Part shown: positions 25,271 to 36,659 of the stretch, piece after piece | Layout of the letters: each line of letters begins with the position of its first letter | Numbering within the stretch: the first letter of the stretch is position 1 | Source: Dichomitus squalens LYAD-421 SS1 | Lineage: Eukaryota; Basidiomycota; Agaricomycetes; Polyporales; Polyporaceae | Direction of reading: 5' to 3' | DNA: 64,000 bases | Assembly: GCF_000275845.1 (NCBI RefSeq) | Contig: NW_006766898.1 | Span: forward strand, 40,317 to 104,316 | Notes under the pieces: model-generated | The model's database searches: none | The model's input: the letters and a program-made list of their open reading frames with translations, nothing else | What the model was told of the DNA's origin: nothing | Translations under genes and position numbers: made by a program

Positions 25271-28200
25271 GGTGAGGCGAGGAGCGATGTTCAGAGCCTA
25301 GAGGCAGGCCTGTGGACCGTAGGAGATCCTCAAGCGATCCCGTCAATACGACCCCCGTATTTATGTCTGCATCGGCTCCCGAGACATGCTAGGACCGCAG
25401 TTCCGACGCGAGCAAGATGACTACGCGGCATGCATGTGTCGTTAAGGGGAAAGCCTCATGTCCCCATTCCACGCAATGGCAGCCGCGAATCGGAAAACGC
25501 CAAAGAAGAATGACAGCGACCGAATGGCCTGCGTGTGAGACTTGACATCACTTCTACACCGGGCCCGTTTTGCGTGCCGTAGGAGGCCTGGGATATCCCC
25601 AAAATCACGGAGGAAAGCAGGGGGGTTCGCGAGGATCACCAGACTGGCGCAGCACGACCGTCATTCGAAGGAAGGTCACATTGGGCGAGAAGGCGACTAA
25701 TTCGAGTAAGGGAACGGGGCTGACTGATGCGCTGAATATGTCGTTATGTTTGTTCCTGAATACCGTTTGGTGAGACTTCGAATACAGCTCGGTGATCATG
25801 AGCTAGCAGCATGGATGAGCGACAAGCAAAGTAGGAAGATCGCTGTGTGAAGCAAGCCTTTGCATGAGCGACACCTCCGCGGCTATGACCGCTGGGCCAG
25901 CGAGTCAAACTACACGTTGTTCTACGGCCCCTACCTTCCTATAGATTTGATCTATTTGGGGGAATCAACTGCTTGATGGATGGACCAGAGAGCTGTGAGG
26001 GAACCGTAGCCGTCTGATGGGGTATGGTCATGCGACCAAAGCCGTAGGACAACGGTATAATAGCGATATGACTAGCCAAATCGGCGGTCAAAACGCCGGA
26101 TGTCATAGGACACAGGACGGTCCCATGTTGTCAAAACTTCGGACTTCCGAGAGTACGAGGGCGGTGGAATCAATACGCAGCGGCCATTGAGGGCCTGAAC
26201 AAGACCATCTCGGATGTGCGCCCTACGGTGCTTTCAAGCGCTTAAATGTTTCAGTGGCGCTTTGCCTCGCGGGCGTGGGTTCGAATACCAGTCTCGTCAT
26301 TTTCACGGGTTCGACGTCCGGCGCCTATGTTCCATCGACAGGACGTGGCTATCGCACCAGCCGCAGTCCAAGCTTTTATTGTTCTCGCTTCCATCATCAT
26401 GACAACTCCATTCGCTACGGCGCGCATTCGACTGCAATCCTGGAGCGTCGCCAGGGGTGCTGTTGGGGATCAGACTTGGTCTCAATTCATACTGTGCCCA
26501 GCTCCTTGCCAGTGCAGAGTTAGTACAACGACTCAACGAGCAAAGGTAGATCTCCTGTTAGCTACGTTGATGCACCATACATTCGCATCAGTGCTGCCAC
26601 CGGACTGGTTCTTGTGAACGTCGACCTTAGCTTCCTCACGCTATGGCCACAAATCTTTCTTGTCACACTTCAGCTGGTGTAGAATCAGGTCAGTTTCGTC
26701 TGATACGCGATGCGATTAGAAAGTCCTACAATGTGTGCATACATTCAGGCTTTTGTTGCCTGGCTACTGGTGTTCGTCCGAAGGTACACATCTCGTCGTG
26801 TGTTGAAGCGTGTTGATATAGCGCTGACCATCCGAGTCTGACAGGTGGATCTTCTCCGCAACTTGAATCACATAGTTGCAGCCGAGATAGAGCGCACGAA
26901 CACCGCTCAACTTCCGCAGGACATCGTTCACCCGTATTTCGCCGCATTCGTGAGACCCTGGCCCGCTTCAAGCGCGAACGGGAGCCTTCAGCGTTCCTAC
27001 GCCAGCCGAAGCGATGAGGAGGCTCTCGCCAGGCCGAACCGCAAGCTGCGGCGTACGTTGGTCGTTCCTCGGACGGAAACTCTCGTTCCCTAATCGGTCC
27101 GATGGTTGTCGCTCCGGATGGTCCTGTCAAACGTCCCCTACTTCAGTTTTCCCGTCATACTTGACGGCACGTTTCGTCGTCTGACGGAATCATCTCGAGG
27201 GACTCAGCAGCGTGGATTGTCACACCTTGAGTGCGCTGCTGTGGGTCGTCCCAGTGGTGAATTGATTTTGACGTTGGAGATGGATCGGCGACTCATATAC
27301 TACGCTGTCGCATTTCTAGTTAAAATTTTGGTCCGCTTGCCCCGTCCCCATCAATTCTATTTAGGTAAGTATCACCACCTCTCGCTCTACTGATTCGCTA
27401 AGTATCGCGATGCAGGTTCTTCGCTTTTCATGTCGTGGGGGCGTGGGGAAACACAACTAAAACGACGCTCCATGAATCCCGTCGTGCGATGCATGATCTC
27501 ACGAGGGCCGCAAGTATGTCTCTTGTCAGTGAGGGCGGCGTAGTTCCGTTTTGGACTGCATACCTCTTGTCATGTTTCTCGTTTCCAGAACTTGCCGGGT
27601 CTCCTCGCTGGGTAAGTTACTTTGACGACACTCCGGCGTCCGCTGACTCATTCAAGTTGCATTGCGCAGCCGATCCTACGAATTCCCTTCGATTTGTGAC
27701 GTTTCGTGCAGCTGGCGACGTGGTAGTAACAGCCTCCGAATGCTCGTGTACGTCCTTCTATGTGTCATCCATTCATACGCTGATATGATGCTGACGCTGA
27801 TCTCAGCTAGTGTCTTACAAAGCTCTTGGCTATTCACGGAGCAAGGAGGCCCTCCATGTCTTGCTCGAACACTCACGAAGATGCACGAATCCCCTCTTCC
27901 CTTCACGTCAACTATAGTTTCTCTTCCCCATTGTCATGCCGCGCAAATGCGTTCTGGGCCCGCTGTATCGCCGACCCACGCATTGGACATCACGCGACGC
28001 ACAGCCGCGCAAACCTTGTCTTCAATCCTGTGCTCGACATTGGCAACCCGGCTACCGATTCCATCCCCGTTGGCGTGAGAGTCAGTGACGCAGACTTCGA
28101 TGCTGCGGCACGTAGGAATGCCGGATATCAGCCGATCCTCGTCTCTTCTCTCGCACCTGCAGTTCGTCTTCTTTCTTATTCAGTTCCGCCGCATGCTGAT

Positions 28201-29115
28201 GACAGTTGATTTAGAGTGCTATACGTGACCACGATGTGCATCGCAATTTACCCCATCGCCATGAGGTGCAGAGGCTTCTACCTCCATTCGCTTTGAACAA
28301 CTTACGCACCCGAAATGCTTCTCGGTGTCCGGGCGATAAATGTATGCGAGAAGAGATCGCTGGTGATATACGAAGAGCTCCGGGCGGACGACGAAATAGA
28401 CATCGTCCACTGGAACCGTCCCTCGGAGTCTCGCGTCCCGATCTGGAGAACGTACTACCTCATGCGCCACGTGCAGAGGCAGCTATCTTCTGGTATTGCA
28501 CACTGTCCATGAACGTCTCGAAGTACTCAACTTCCATTGCACAGATGCGTGGTGGCTGGCCATTTCGCTACTGTTGCCCTGCATCATCGAGCGTGAAAAC
28601 CTGACGGACCCCAGCAAGATCTCTTAGTACTCCAACATCTTCGCACTCCGTGCGTTGTCACACCATTCGATCCATAGACGACCAGGCTGTTTACCGGAAA
28701 TCAGTCTTCGAGGTCGTATCTTGATATCCCACTGTCGGTCTATCGTTAGGAATACCTGGGGTGAGCGCGGGCTGACCATGCTGACATATGCTCCCCTACA
28801 GATCAGCTATTCGCTCTCTGGCGAGATGCATACGCTCTCTAAGCTCGTCAGTTGCGTAATCATGCTCCTGGTCTGCCCGTCGCCCTCGACTGAGCCGTGC
28901 CCATGCCGGGCGAATTTCGGGCAGCACCCCCCCCCGTACGCTCCTCTCAACGGTGTCCTTCGAGAGAGGGGCCCAGGAGTGCCTCACGATAGCGAGCCAG
29001 ATGACGAGCCTCAGCCCCTGCATAATCCTGATTAGTTAGCGACAAGCTGGTGATCATCGAACTACAGTAGAGAATAGGTCAGTATGCTGTCCAGGACTGT
29101 TGCCTGACTGACATT
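25271..29115. other. gene-poor centre of the mirror block
   Basis: 3.8 kb with no gene I can support. Open frames at 26845-27093, 27435-27788, 27826-28209 and 28236-28604 are uninterrupted for 80-130 codons but show no known domain. One frame (28315-28512) has an acidic IYEELRADDEID segment that faintly recalls DUF6533 proteins. The tRNA-Ser-like relic at 26244-26298 lies here, as does a run of about ten C near 28930. Decayed genes are likely, since the next recognisable feature is an esterase pseudogene. Confidence 0.45.
26244..26298 (+). repeat. tRNA-Ser-like 3' half, degenerate
   Basis: The order GGCGCTTTGCC, then GCGTGGGTTCGAATACC and a TCTCGTC end followed by ATTTTC resembles the long variable arm, T arm and acceptor 3' strand of a serine tRNA. 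The T-stem 3' strand is ACCAG where CCCAC is needed, and no matching 5' acceptor strand was found upstream. It is best read as a tRNA pseudogene or tRNA-derived repeat. Confidence 0.35.
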
Positions 29116-29463
29116 GACCCCGAAGGGCTTTTCCGTGGTGCTTCAATGCAGCTCAGGCCTCCAAGCCCGGTTAGAGGAACCAGCATGGGCCAGCCGATGT
29201 GCGACCTTTTGGTGTCAGAAGCAGTGTTTTCAAAGTCCACAGATACCTTGCAATGCTTGCCCAAAGTTCCGTATGTGGTGCTCAAGCTGGCTATCGACAA
29301 GACTTCACGGTTCTTTTCCTATCTGGTGGGTGTATGCGCCCTGTCCACCACTGCGTAAGCCCATGCATTACGGCCTGCATGCGCGCAGACGGGAACTTCC
29401 TTCTAGAGGCCCACAGAACTCGATCTGCAGGGGAACATCACGAACGTTTTTTCGTGAAGGGCG
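29116..29463 (+). pseudogene. decayed type-B carboxylesterase fragment
   Basis: The translated plus strand matches the middle of the neighbouring esterase genes without gaps: PEGLFRGASMQ (intact gene TEGLFRAAFMQ), then DTLQCLPKVPYVVLKLAID (DTLQCLREVPYEVLKAAID), then RFFSYLVG (GLFSYQVS). Beyond that, DNA similarity continues through the exon equivalent to the one before the catalytic acid, ending at a GGC|GTGAGT donor that corresponds to GGC|GTAAGT in the intact copy. The GESAG, catalytic acid and histidine exons are missing, and SGSP has become LRPP. This is a third, inactive copy on the same strand as, and just upstream of, the intact gene at 30277. Confidence 0.75.
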
Positions 29464-29551
29464 TGAGTATACCGTCTGATCGCTGTGACTCAATGCTTCG
29501 TCTGTGCAATCACGATACAAGACAGAAATTTGAGGAAGACTCATGGGCGCG

Positions 29552-29765
29552 GGAACGTTGGGTTTCCAGTATGGTGGCACCGCGGTCAAGCCGTGTATGG
29601 CGTCGCGGTATGCAACACGATTTTTGGCAAACATCTGAGACCTGTAAGCGGAAATTCTCGGGAAATTGTGTAAAGCACAAAGTTTGACGCGTAAGTGAGC
29701 CGATACACTGTGGCGCCATACACGGCTTGACCACGGTGCAACCATACTGGAAAACTGACGTTCTG
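29552..29765. repeat. 214-bp imperfect palindrome with long arms
   Basis: The left arm (about 29552-29614) and the reverse complement of the right arm (about 29703-29765) align over roughly 60 bp. They share TTTCCAGTATGGT, GCACCG and GGTCAAGCCGTGTATGGCG, with about nine mismatches. The inner ~90 bp is not repeated. No target-site duplication was found at the arm ends. It may be a MITE-like hairpin element or a local inverted duplication. It starts 90 bp after the esterase pseudogene. Confidence 0.75.
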
Positions 29766-30276
29766 GCTACGTCTTACAACTACGAACCGCAATATATACA
29801 TGATTCATAGTCTCCTTCAGAGAGAATTTGTCTGTCGGCCCTTAGTGGTTCGGCACTGACCCTATCAGTACAGGCGTTGTGCCTTGTGCTGGCGGTGTAT
29901 GTATGTGTTGGCGTCTATATTACCTAATCTGTCCAAGACTCGGAGCCCCGCGCTACCCCGCTTATGTCCGGGTGATCATGCATCCTTGCGTTCCCAGTGC
30001 CTGATGACTATCTTTTGACTTCTCGTGACCTCCACCATCTACTCACCATCAGATCGGAATACACAAGTCTGTCTACAATTAGACACTTCAATGAACAGCG
30101 GAGAAACGTGACCACTTGCGGTACCTACCCCTCGGAGTCGTGGAGGGGCACCGTGAAGATGAATAACTATGCGACTTGGCTGCGAGGTCAGTCAGGGCCG
30201 ACCGACGATCATCTACCTGCATCCTCTCCACCCAGAAAATCGTTGAGGCAAGTTCCTCTGCCGTCTCACTTGCGCA
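29766..30276. other. upstream region of right esterase
   Basis: About 510 bp between the palindrome and the esterase start. No gene recognised; it should hold the esterase promoter. Confidence 0.45.
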
Positions 30277-32652
30277 ATGCTGTTTCGGCCATCGTCCCTT
30301 CTGCCGGTGGCCCTCGTCACCGGGGCTGCGCTCGCCGGTCATCACGTCAAGAGCACAACTCCTCCCATCGTCCAGCTGGACCGCGGGTCCTTTGTGGGCA
30401 CCTCTGACGGTACAGTGGACTCGTTCTTGGGTATCCCGTTTGCAAAACCGCCGTACGTTGCTCTTCTTCGCATTGCTTCCTAGTTGTGCTGACTGGGCGG
30501 CTTCCTCTGGTAGTGTTGGCGACCTTCGGTTCCGCCTCCCCGTACCAAATGACCCGTACAACACGACACGCAACGCGACGGCGTTCGGCCCGGCGTGTCC
30601 ACAGCAAAACGCGGTTTCCGAGGCGAACTTCTTGGTGTTGCCTCCTGAGACAGTGCAGTTTATCTTGACCAACTACACGAAGGATGTTGGCTCGGGCGAT
30701 GAAGATTGTATGGGCATCCTTTTATGCTGTACAATTGAGGAGTCTGAATCGCTGACCGTGCTCCCGACATCAAGGCCTTACTGTCAATGTCATCACACCA
30801 ACGGGGACGAAGCCAAATGCCAATCTACCCGTCGCTGTGGTGCGTGTTCAGACCTGTTCACCATTTAGCGAGCAATAGCTGAATGTCTTTGTGTCACAGT
30901 GGATCTACGGAGGTCTGTCCGACTAGAGACTCACACGCTCCTTCCGGCTGACTATTTGTGTTACGAAGGTGGCTTCGAGACCGGCGGTACCAGTGGGTAG
31001 GTAGCAGCCTTGCGTCCTGGAACGAGGAATCGCGATCTGATCTGAACTAGGTACGACGGGACTCCAATTGTGAAGAGGTCCATCGAACTCGGGGAGCCCG
31101 TAATATATGTTAGCTTGAACTACCGGTAAGTCGTCATCGCCTATATGAGACGTGCCTTATTTACATCAATTCAAGCCTGAACGGTTTTGGCTTCCTCGCG
31201 AGCAAGGAGGTGAAGGAAGCCGGCGTCGGAAACCTTGGCATGCAAGACCGTGAGTTGGCCTCCTTCCCTGGTTATTACTCATCGCATCTGACTCAAACAC
31301 GCAGAACGTCAGGCATTACGATGGGTACATAAGTATATCTCCGCTTTCGGTGGAGACCCTAAGAAAGTCACAATGTACGTCCTGCTGTTACCCAACATGA
31401 AGGAGCGTTCTGCTCACCGGATTCGGACGCCTTCGTGTAGATGGGGCGAAAGCGCGGGAGGCATCTCTGTTGCTTTGCATCTGGTCACCAACGGCGGTAA
31501 CACTGAAGGTCTGTTCCGCGCGGCGTTTATGCAGTCGGGTTCGCCGATCCCGATCGGAGACATCACCGAGGGTCAGATAGTATACGACCAACTGGTAGAG
31601 GTGACGTTGTGTTCCGGAGCTGCCGATACTCTGCAGTGTCTGCGCGAAGTTCCGTACGAGGTGCTCAAGGCTGCTATCGACAACACCCCAGGGTTGTTCT
31701 CCTACCAGGTAAGCACAGGTACGACTTTGGCTGATCAGCACTGACTTGGGGGATCATACCGCAGCCTGCCCTGAACGAGGTTTGGATTCCCCGAGCGGAC
31801 GGCAAGTTCCTCGTTGATACCCCGCAAAGGCTCGTTCTGCAAGGGAGCGTTGCGAAGGTTCCTTTCGTGACGGGCGTAAGTAGGACGGCCGACGCACTTT
31901 GGAATGCTGCGTGCTTAACTGACTTCTCGCTTAGGACTGCGATGACGAGGGGACCCTATTTTCTCTCACAACGCTCAATGTCACGTACGTGGCAGATAGG
32001 GCCGGGCGTATTGTCAGGAACAAAGAAGCGGCTGACACGTACTCTGTCTAGCACCGAAGCTCAGTTGGCAACTTACCTACAGCAAACATACTTCCCTCGT
32101 ATATCGCAGAGCGACCTGTCCAAACTGCTCCAGTACTACCCTGCGGACGTTACCCAGGGCTCCCCCTTCGATACCGGCACCGCTAACGCCGTGACGCCCG
32201 AGTTCAAGAGGCACGCGGCGATCATCGGAGACCTCGTCTTCCAGGCACCCCGCAGGTTGCTCCTGCAGGAAGCCGCGTCGAGGCAGAACACTTGGGTTTT
32301 CCGTACGTCGATTCACTCCTTCCGCCGTCCGTGGCGTGACTGACATCTCGACTTGGACGACGATGAATCAGTCTTCAAGCGCTTCAAGTCGTTGGGCGTC
32401 CTTGGGGCATTCCACGGCACGGACGTCATCGACATCTACGGGGGCTCGAACCTGACGAGCCATTTGGTGCATTTTGTCCACCATCTTAACCCGAACGGTG
32501 CGGGCGCCCCTGCGTGGCCGCAGTTCTCGCTGCAATCGCGGCAGCTGCTCACGCTCCTCGATGGCGACACTCCGGAGACGGTCGGGCAGGACAACTATCG
32601 CGCAGAGGGCATGGCGTTGCTGACCAAGGTCCTCCTGGAGACCCCGCTTTAG
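30277..32652 (+). CDS. secreted type-B carboxylesterase/lipase (right paralogue)
   Basis: The ATG at 30277 starts a signal peptide (MLFRPSSLLPVALVTG...). Exon 1 ends at 30452 and exon 2 starts at 30514. Further exons join cleanly by GT-AG rules and read TVNVITPTGTKPNA, WIYGGGFETGGTS, YDGTPIVKRSIELGEPVIY, FGFLASKEVKEAGVGNLGM, WGESAGGISVALHLVTNGG, DCDDEGTLFSLTT and LGAFHGTDVIDIYGG. The serine (GESAG), acid (DEGT) and histidine (AFHGTD) are all present, so the enzyme should be active. The intron between the GG and GF of the oxyanion loop and one interrupting GESAG's exon start show heavy intron splitting. It is paralogous to the minus-strand gene at 22846-25270, and the stop at 32652 faces the kinase end 517 bp away. 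The substrate is not deducible. Confidence 0.9.
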
Positions 32653-33169
32653 TTCTTGAATGCGCGCGGTGATAAATTTGTTGGCTTGTTGGCTTCGGAC
32701 ACGGACTAGTGATAATACATTAGCGCATGGCACGATGATGTGGGAACGGTGCCCCCTGTTATTGATAATCGAATGACATCTTCCTGCGCCGTGGGTTTGA
32801 CAGAGTGCCCAATCATCAAGCCCGTTAATGACCTCGATCTGAATGGCAATAGCGTCCTTGTATGAGCGCTATTCGCACTGGATTCGAAGGGTGTGTTGGG
32901 TCTCTCAGATGGCAAACCTCAACGACCATGAAAGAGGGCACCGCGCGCGGTCATCTACGTTAAGCGTCCGAACCTACTGGCTAGGTTCGCCATGTTAGAA
33001 ATGCCCTGCCATGGGACTTGTGCTGCTGCAGTGCGTTCAGGTTCACAATCCTTCGTTACTCGGGCTTTCGTTGGTAACATAGCTTTCCCCATTCTTGTCA
33101 CTCGTTCTACCAGCCACTGCTTCACAGCGAATCGACGTATATTCACTCTCCTCCATATTCACAAGGTTA
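32653..33169. other. convergent 3' region
   Basis: About 520 bp between the convergent ends of the right esterase and right kinase. No coding signal apart from frames antisense to the kinase tail. Confidence 0.5.
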
Positions 33170-34589
33170 TCAATTATTTCGAAACTTCATCTTCACCCTC
33201 GTCACGATGCTCCTCATCCGCTGTCCAATCTCCCTCTTTCCCACCACTGCCTCACTATCCTCCGGCGTCGCCACGACGGCACTGCTCTTCGACGTCTGCC
33301 CACTGCTTGCACGCGAACAGACACCACCAACCCCCAGACCCTCGTTCCTCCCTCCCGCAGACATATAGGGGCTGAGGCCGAGGCTTAGACCGGCTGAGCA
33401 ATCCTGCGCGCGTTGCTCCAACATCGGTGGTTTGGTTCGCGATGCACGCAGGATATCAATCTCGGCTAACAGCGTCGACCTCATCATCTCAGCGATGGTT
33501 TCGCCCCTCTTGCTCGGACCGTGGTTCGTATACGGGCTCGGACCAGCATGAGCGCCCTGTGTTGGCTTGTGCCCAGTCAGCCCGTCGTCCCTCGGGCACG
33601 CAGCGGCGCGGCCGTCTTCGGGCATATCCTGGGTCAGGTCGTCATTGCCTCCGTCTGCCTCATTGCAGAAGAACGAGTCGAGCTCGGCGATCGCACGTCG
33701 CACGTCGGCCAGACGCATGCGGATGCGCGGGTTGGCACGGAGCATCCGCCGGATGATTTTGTTCAGGCCCGGGGAGATCTGATAGCGCTCGATGAGGTAG
33801 CGCGGGTTGTGCACGAACTCCGCGTATTTGCGCGTCGACGAAGATGCCCTCGACCATGGCGCGATGCCGATGATCATATTGAGAAGAACGATCCCGAGGG
33901 CCCAGACGTCGCTGTGCGCCGCGCTGGGGCGTTGGTTATATTTAGAATGGAGGAGTTCTGCACGCGATATGAGTATATTGGTCGTCGATAGGAGAAGGGA
34001 TGCAAAGAGACCCACCTGGTGGCATGTACGCCCGCGTACCGCACCTTTCGTTGTAAGATTCGATCCGACTCGCCATCCCGAAGTCGGCGAGGAACACCTG
34101 CCTGCCATCTTCACCGAGCAGGACGTTCCCAGGTTTTATGTCCCGGTGGTAGATGCCGTCCTGATGTAGGTTCAGCACGGCATCAACGATGTCAAGGAAC
34201 ATCGTCCGGAGCATCTGTTCGTCGGTGATAGCGCCCCGATCGACGAGGTGGTCCCCGAGCGAGCCGCCAGGACAAAGGTCCATGATGAGGATGGAATGCT
34301 CCCCGTCGTCGAGCGTCCTACGGAGTGTGACGACATTGGGGAACTTCGACGCGCGTGCGTGAAGGCTGATCTCGAGGGGCGTGTGAGAGAAGCCGTTGTG
34401 GGTGGGTGTGGTCTTGCTGATGAGCTTCACCGCAACGGAGGGAGAGTGCCTATTCACCCGGGATTTTTTGTCGATGGCCTCGTAGACGACTCCGTAGGCT
34501 CCGGAACCAAGCATGCGGGTGAGCTTGTAGCGGCCATCGAGGACGAGGCCCGTAAAGTCGGGGGTCCTGGTTGCAGCGGTAGGACGCAT
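33170..34589 (-). CDS. Ran1-like serine/threonine protein kinase (right paralogue)
   Basis: Exons 34589-34016 and 33957-33170 encode 453 residues. The ATG at 34589 was chosen; the frame stays open four codons further upstream to a TTG. Landmarks are LGSGAYG (27-33), K55 in VAVK, E73 in PLEIS, HRDIKPGN (D150), DFG at 169-171 and PPE in place of APE. Every landmark falls at the same residue number as in the kinase at 18369-19738, and the single intron splits the same Glu codon in phase 1. The tail is Ser/Gly-rich and unrelated in detail to that of the partner. The GN in place of EN in the catalytic loop keeps the essential Asn. Likely an active kinase of unknown pathway. Confidence 0.9.
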
Positions 34590-35795
34590 GATTAGAGTCA
34601 ATTAAAATCAGTGATTGGTAGTTGTGCGTTGCGGTAGGTCCACCGGGGACGAAGTATGAAAGATGAGAGACTTAGCTTCGAGATTCGCCCACCTTTTATA
34701 CTCCGGGGACAAATGGTTTCATGCTATAGCGCCATGGGCAGAGGCTGGATCTAAAACTCATCAAGTCCCCATCCGAAGTTACGTCCCACTTCCGCAAGAT
34801 TTGCATTGTAATCGATCCTGATGATGTACTAAGTGGACGACACGTATTCATGCGAAGCATGTGGATACCCGTCACCCTTAGCGGGATTGCACCTGAAATT
34901 ACGACAAGCGGGACAGCGCGTTATTGACCAAGTGGCCTCATATACTGATTCAGAATCACAGCAGAGCGTTCATAACAACTGACCATAGACAAGAACTCAC
35001 CCCAGTTTGTGCTGACTCATCGATGATGTCGGTTTACCCAGGCCACGGGTCGCCGAGTCCCCTTCGCAGGCCTCCATTCGCCTTCTGAGCTCCAGGAAGA
35101 CAAGGTGGTACTGCATATAGTGTGCTACTGCTAGCATTTCGCCCCTGGCCTGAGGAGTATCGAGACGCTGAACCCAAAAGGGATGCGCAATATTGACTCA
35201 GCATCGCATTCAAGCCCGAAATAGTCGGAAGCGGATATACAAATAAACCAAACCCTGTACTCTCGTCTCCTGATTAGCAAAAACGCGATAAGGTGTATCC
35301 TCGTCGACTAATACTCACCAGAAAGTGTGGATAGCAACGCACTTCGGATCGTTGTCGGTCATGATCGCCGTCGAATGGAAAGACTCAGGGTCATCGCCTC
35401 TACTCCATCAACTTGATAAAATCGAATGGGACAATGATACTACAGATGTTACAGCGGAAAGCTAGGTCACGCATGATTACAAGGGGAGCCTGAGGCACGG
35501 CAACGAGTTTGACGAGTCAGTGAGGTCCCGACCAGCACGAATCGTCAGTCCAGACCAAAACGGCCGATTCAAGAAGCAGAGAGAGCGTTCCGGCGTTGCG
35601 CTGTCTGGACGTGGTGAGCAAAGTTCTCCACTCTTGTAAAAGTGTAGCCTACGTGAGCATCTGACCGTACGTGCGTCGTCAGCAATCGACGTCAGCACAT
35701 GCAGGCGCGCTATGGGCGCCTATACAGCCACGGTAGAAGATTCCCACGTGTGATATTCGATGATGTTCTTCCAACCTACAGCGTCAACTTCGTGT
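34590..35795. other. upstream region of right kinase
   Basis: 1.2 kb with no coding gene recognised. The first ~150 bp carry the kinase core promoter, including the TATAAAAG listed separately. The rest is unassigned up to the target-site duplication of the hAT-like element. Confidence 0.45.
34693..34700 (-). promoter_or_regulatory. TATA box of right kinase
   Basis: TATAAAAG on the minus strand, 104 bp upstream of the kinase ATG, is a perfect TATA consensus at a spacing usual for basidiomycete promoters. Use in vivo is inferred. Confidence 0.55.
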
Positions 35796-35803
35796 GTGCG
35801 GCA

Positions 35804-36459
35804 TAGTGTAGGGCGAAGAACTTTCAGGTTCTTCGCAAGTGCGATATTCGCAGGTTAACAACGTTGTTGACAACATGCGAATAACCTAGCCTAGTTATTC
35901 GCTCTGCGATTATCTGAAGCCCTTATGTAAGCGCCTTGCAGCAGATGCGAGATCGTCAAGGGCGCTTATAATCGCTGAGAGGGATGGATGGGTAGTGATG
36001 TATAGTGTAGTGCAAGGTAGGCTCTCGAACTTCTCAGCTATCATATTCCCCACCCCTGACAGACCTGGTAATGCTGCCGCTGTCAGGATCCTTTCGCGTG
36101 AAGATCTGTCGGCTCGCCTGACTCGCGGCCAAGTACAAACTCACTTGGAGGCTCTTCCCACCTCTCTGCCAGATAATGTCTACGATTTTGGCGCACTCAC
36201 TCTCCTGGTCGGAAATACCAGTCATGCCTCCTGAGCCTGCTTCTCATCCCAACGGAAAGGGGAAGAGAGTTGCGGCGCACAAAGGAGGTGCGACAAGAGT
36301 CCTCCAGGAGGCCGACTGAACGATGGGCACCGGGAGATGAGTTGGTTGTATTATATGATAAGCGCTTATGCTATCAACTCTGCGAATAACTCCCACTCCC
36401 CGTCCTAGTTGGTTGATAACGCTGCGAAGATCTCGTCTGGAGTTCTTCGCCCAACACTA
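35804..36459. mobile_element. non-autonomous hAT-like element with TIRs and 8-bp TSD
   Basis: The 656-bp element begins TAGTGTAGGGCGAAGAACT, and its right end, reverse-complemented, reads TAGTGTTGGGCGAAGAACT: 18 of 19 terminal bases match. Both ends are flanked by the exact 8-bp repeat GTGCGGCA (35796-35803 and 36460-36467). Short TIRs plus an 8-bp target-site duplication are hallmarks of the hAT superfamily. The inside carries more TTCGC and GCGAATAA words near both ends and an AGCGCTTA-type word, as transposase binding regions often do. No transposase is encoded; a 79-codon frame at 35995-36234 has no known motif. It must have been moved by a transposase encoded elsewhere. The exact duplication suggests a fairly recent insertion. 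Confidence 0.85.
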
Positions 36460-36659
36460 GTGCGGCAGTACAAGTCCAGCATGGCAGAACATTCTTAGAC
36501 CAATCTCTTCATTTGATATTCGAACTGGATGCGAAGCGGAAGAGCATGTACCAACTCGGTGTGCTAGGGATTGGAAAGGGGGAATTCCTAATATGGCTCC
36601 GGTAAGCATACCTCCACGAGAACATACATACCCGATGAATCAGCCCCCGTCCGAAACAT

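Noticed and set aside
28315..28512. Segment slightly like DUF6533 membrane proteins
   Set aside because: Only about 35 residues resemble the family; no following membrane spans could be read, so no gene is claimed.
29552..29765. Calling the palindrome a defined transposon
   Set aside because: No target-site duplication or known terminal motif was found, so it is listed as a repeat only.
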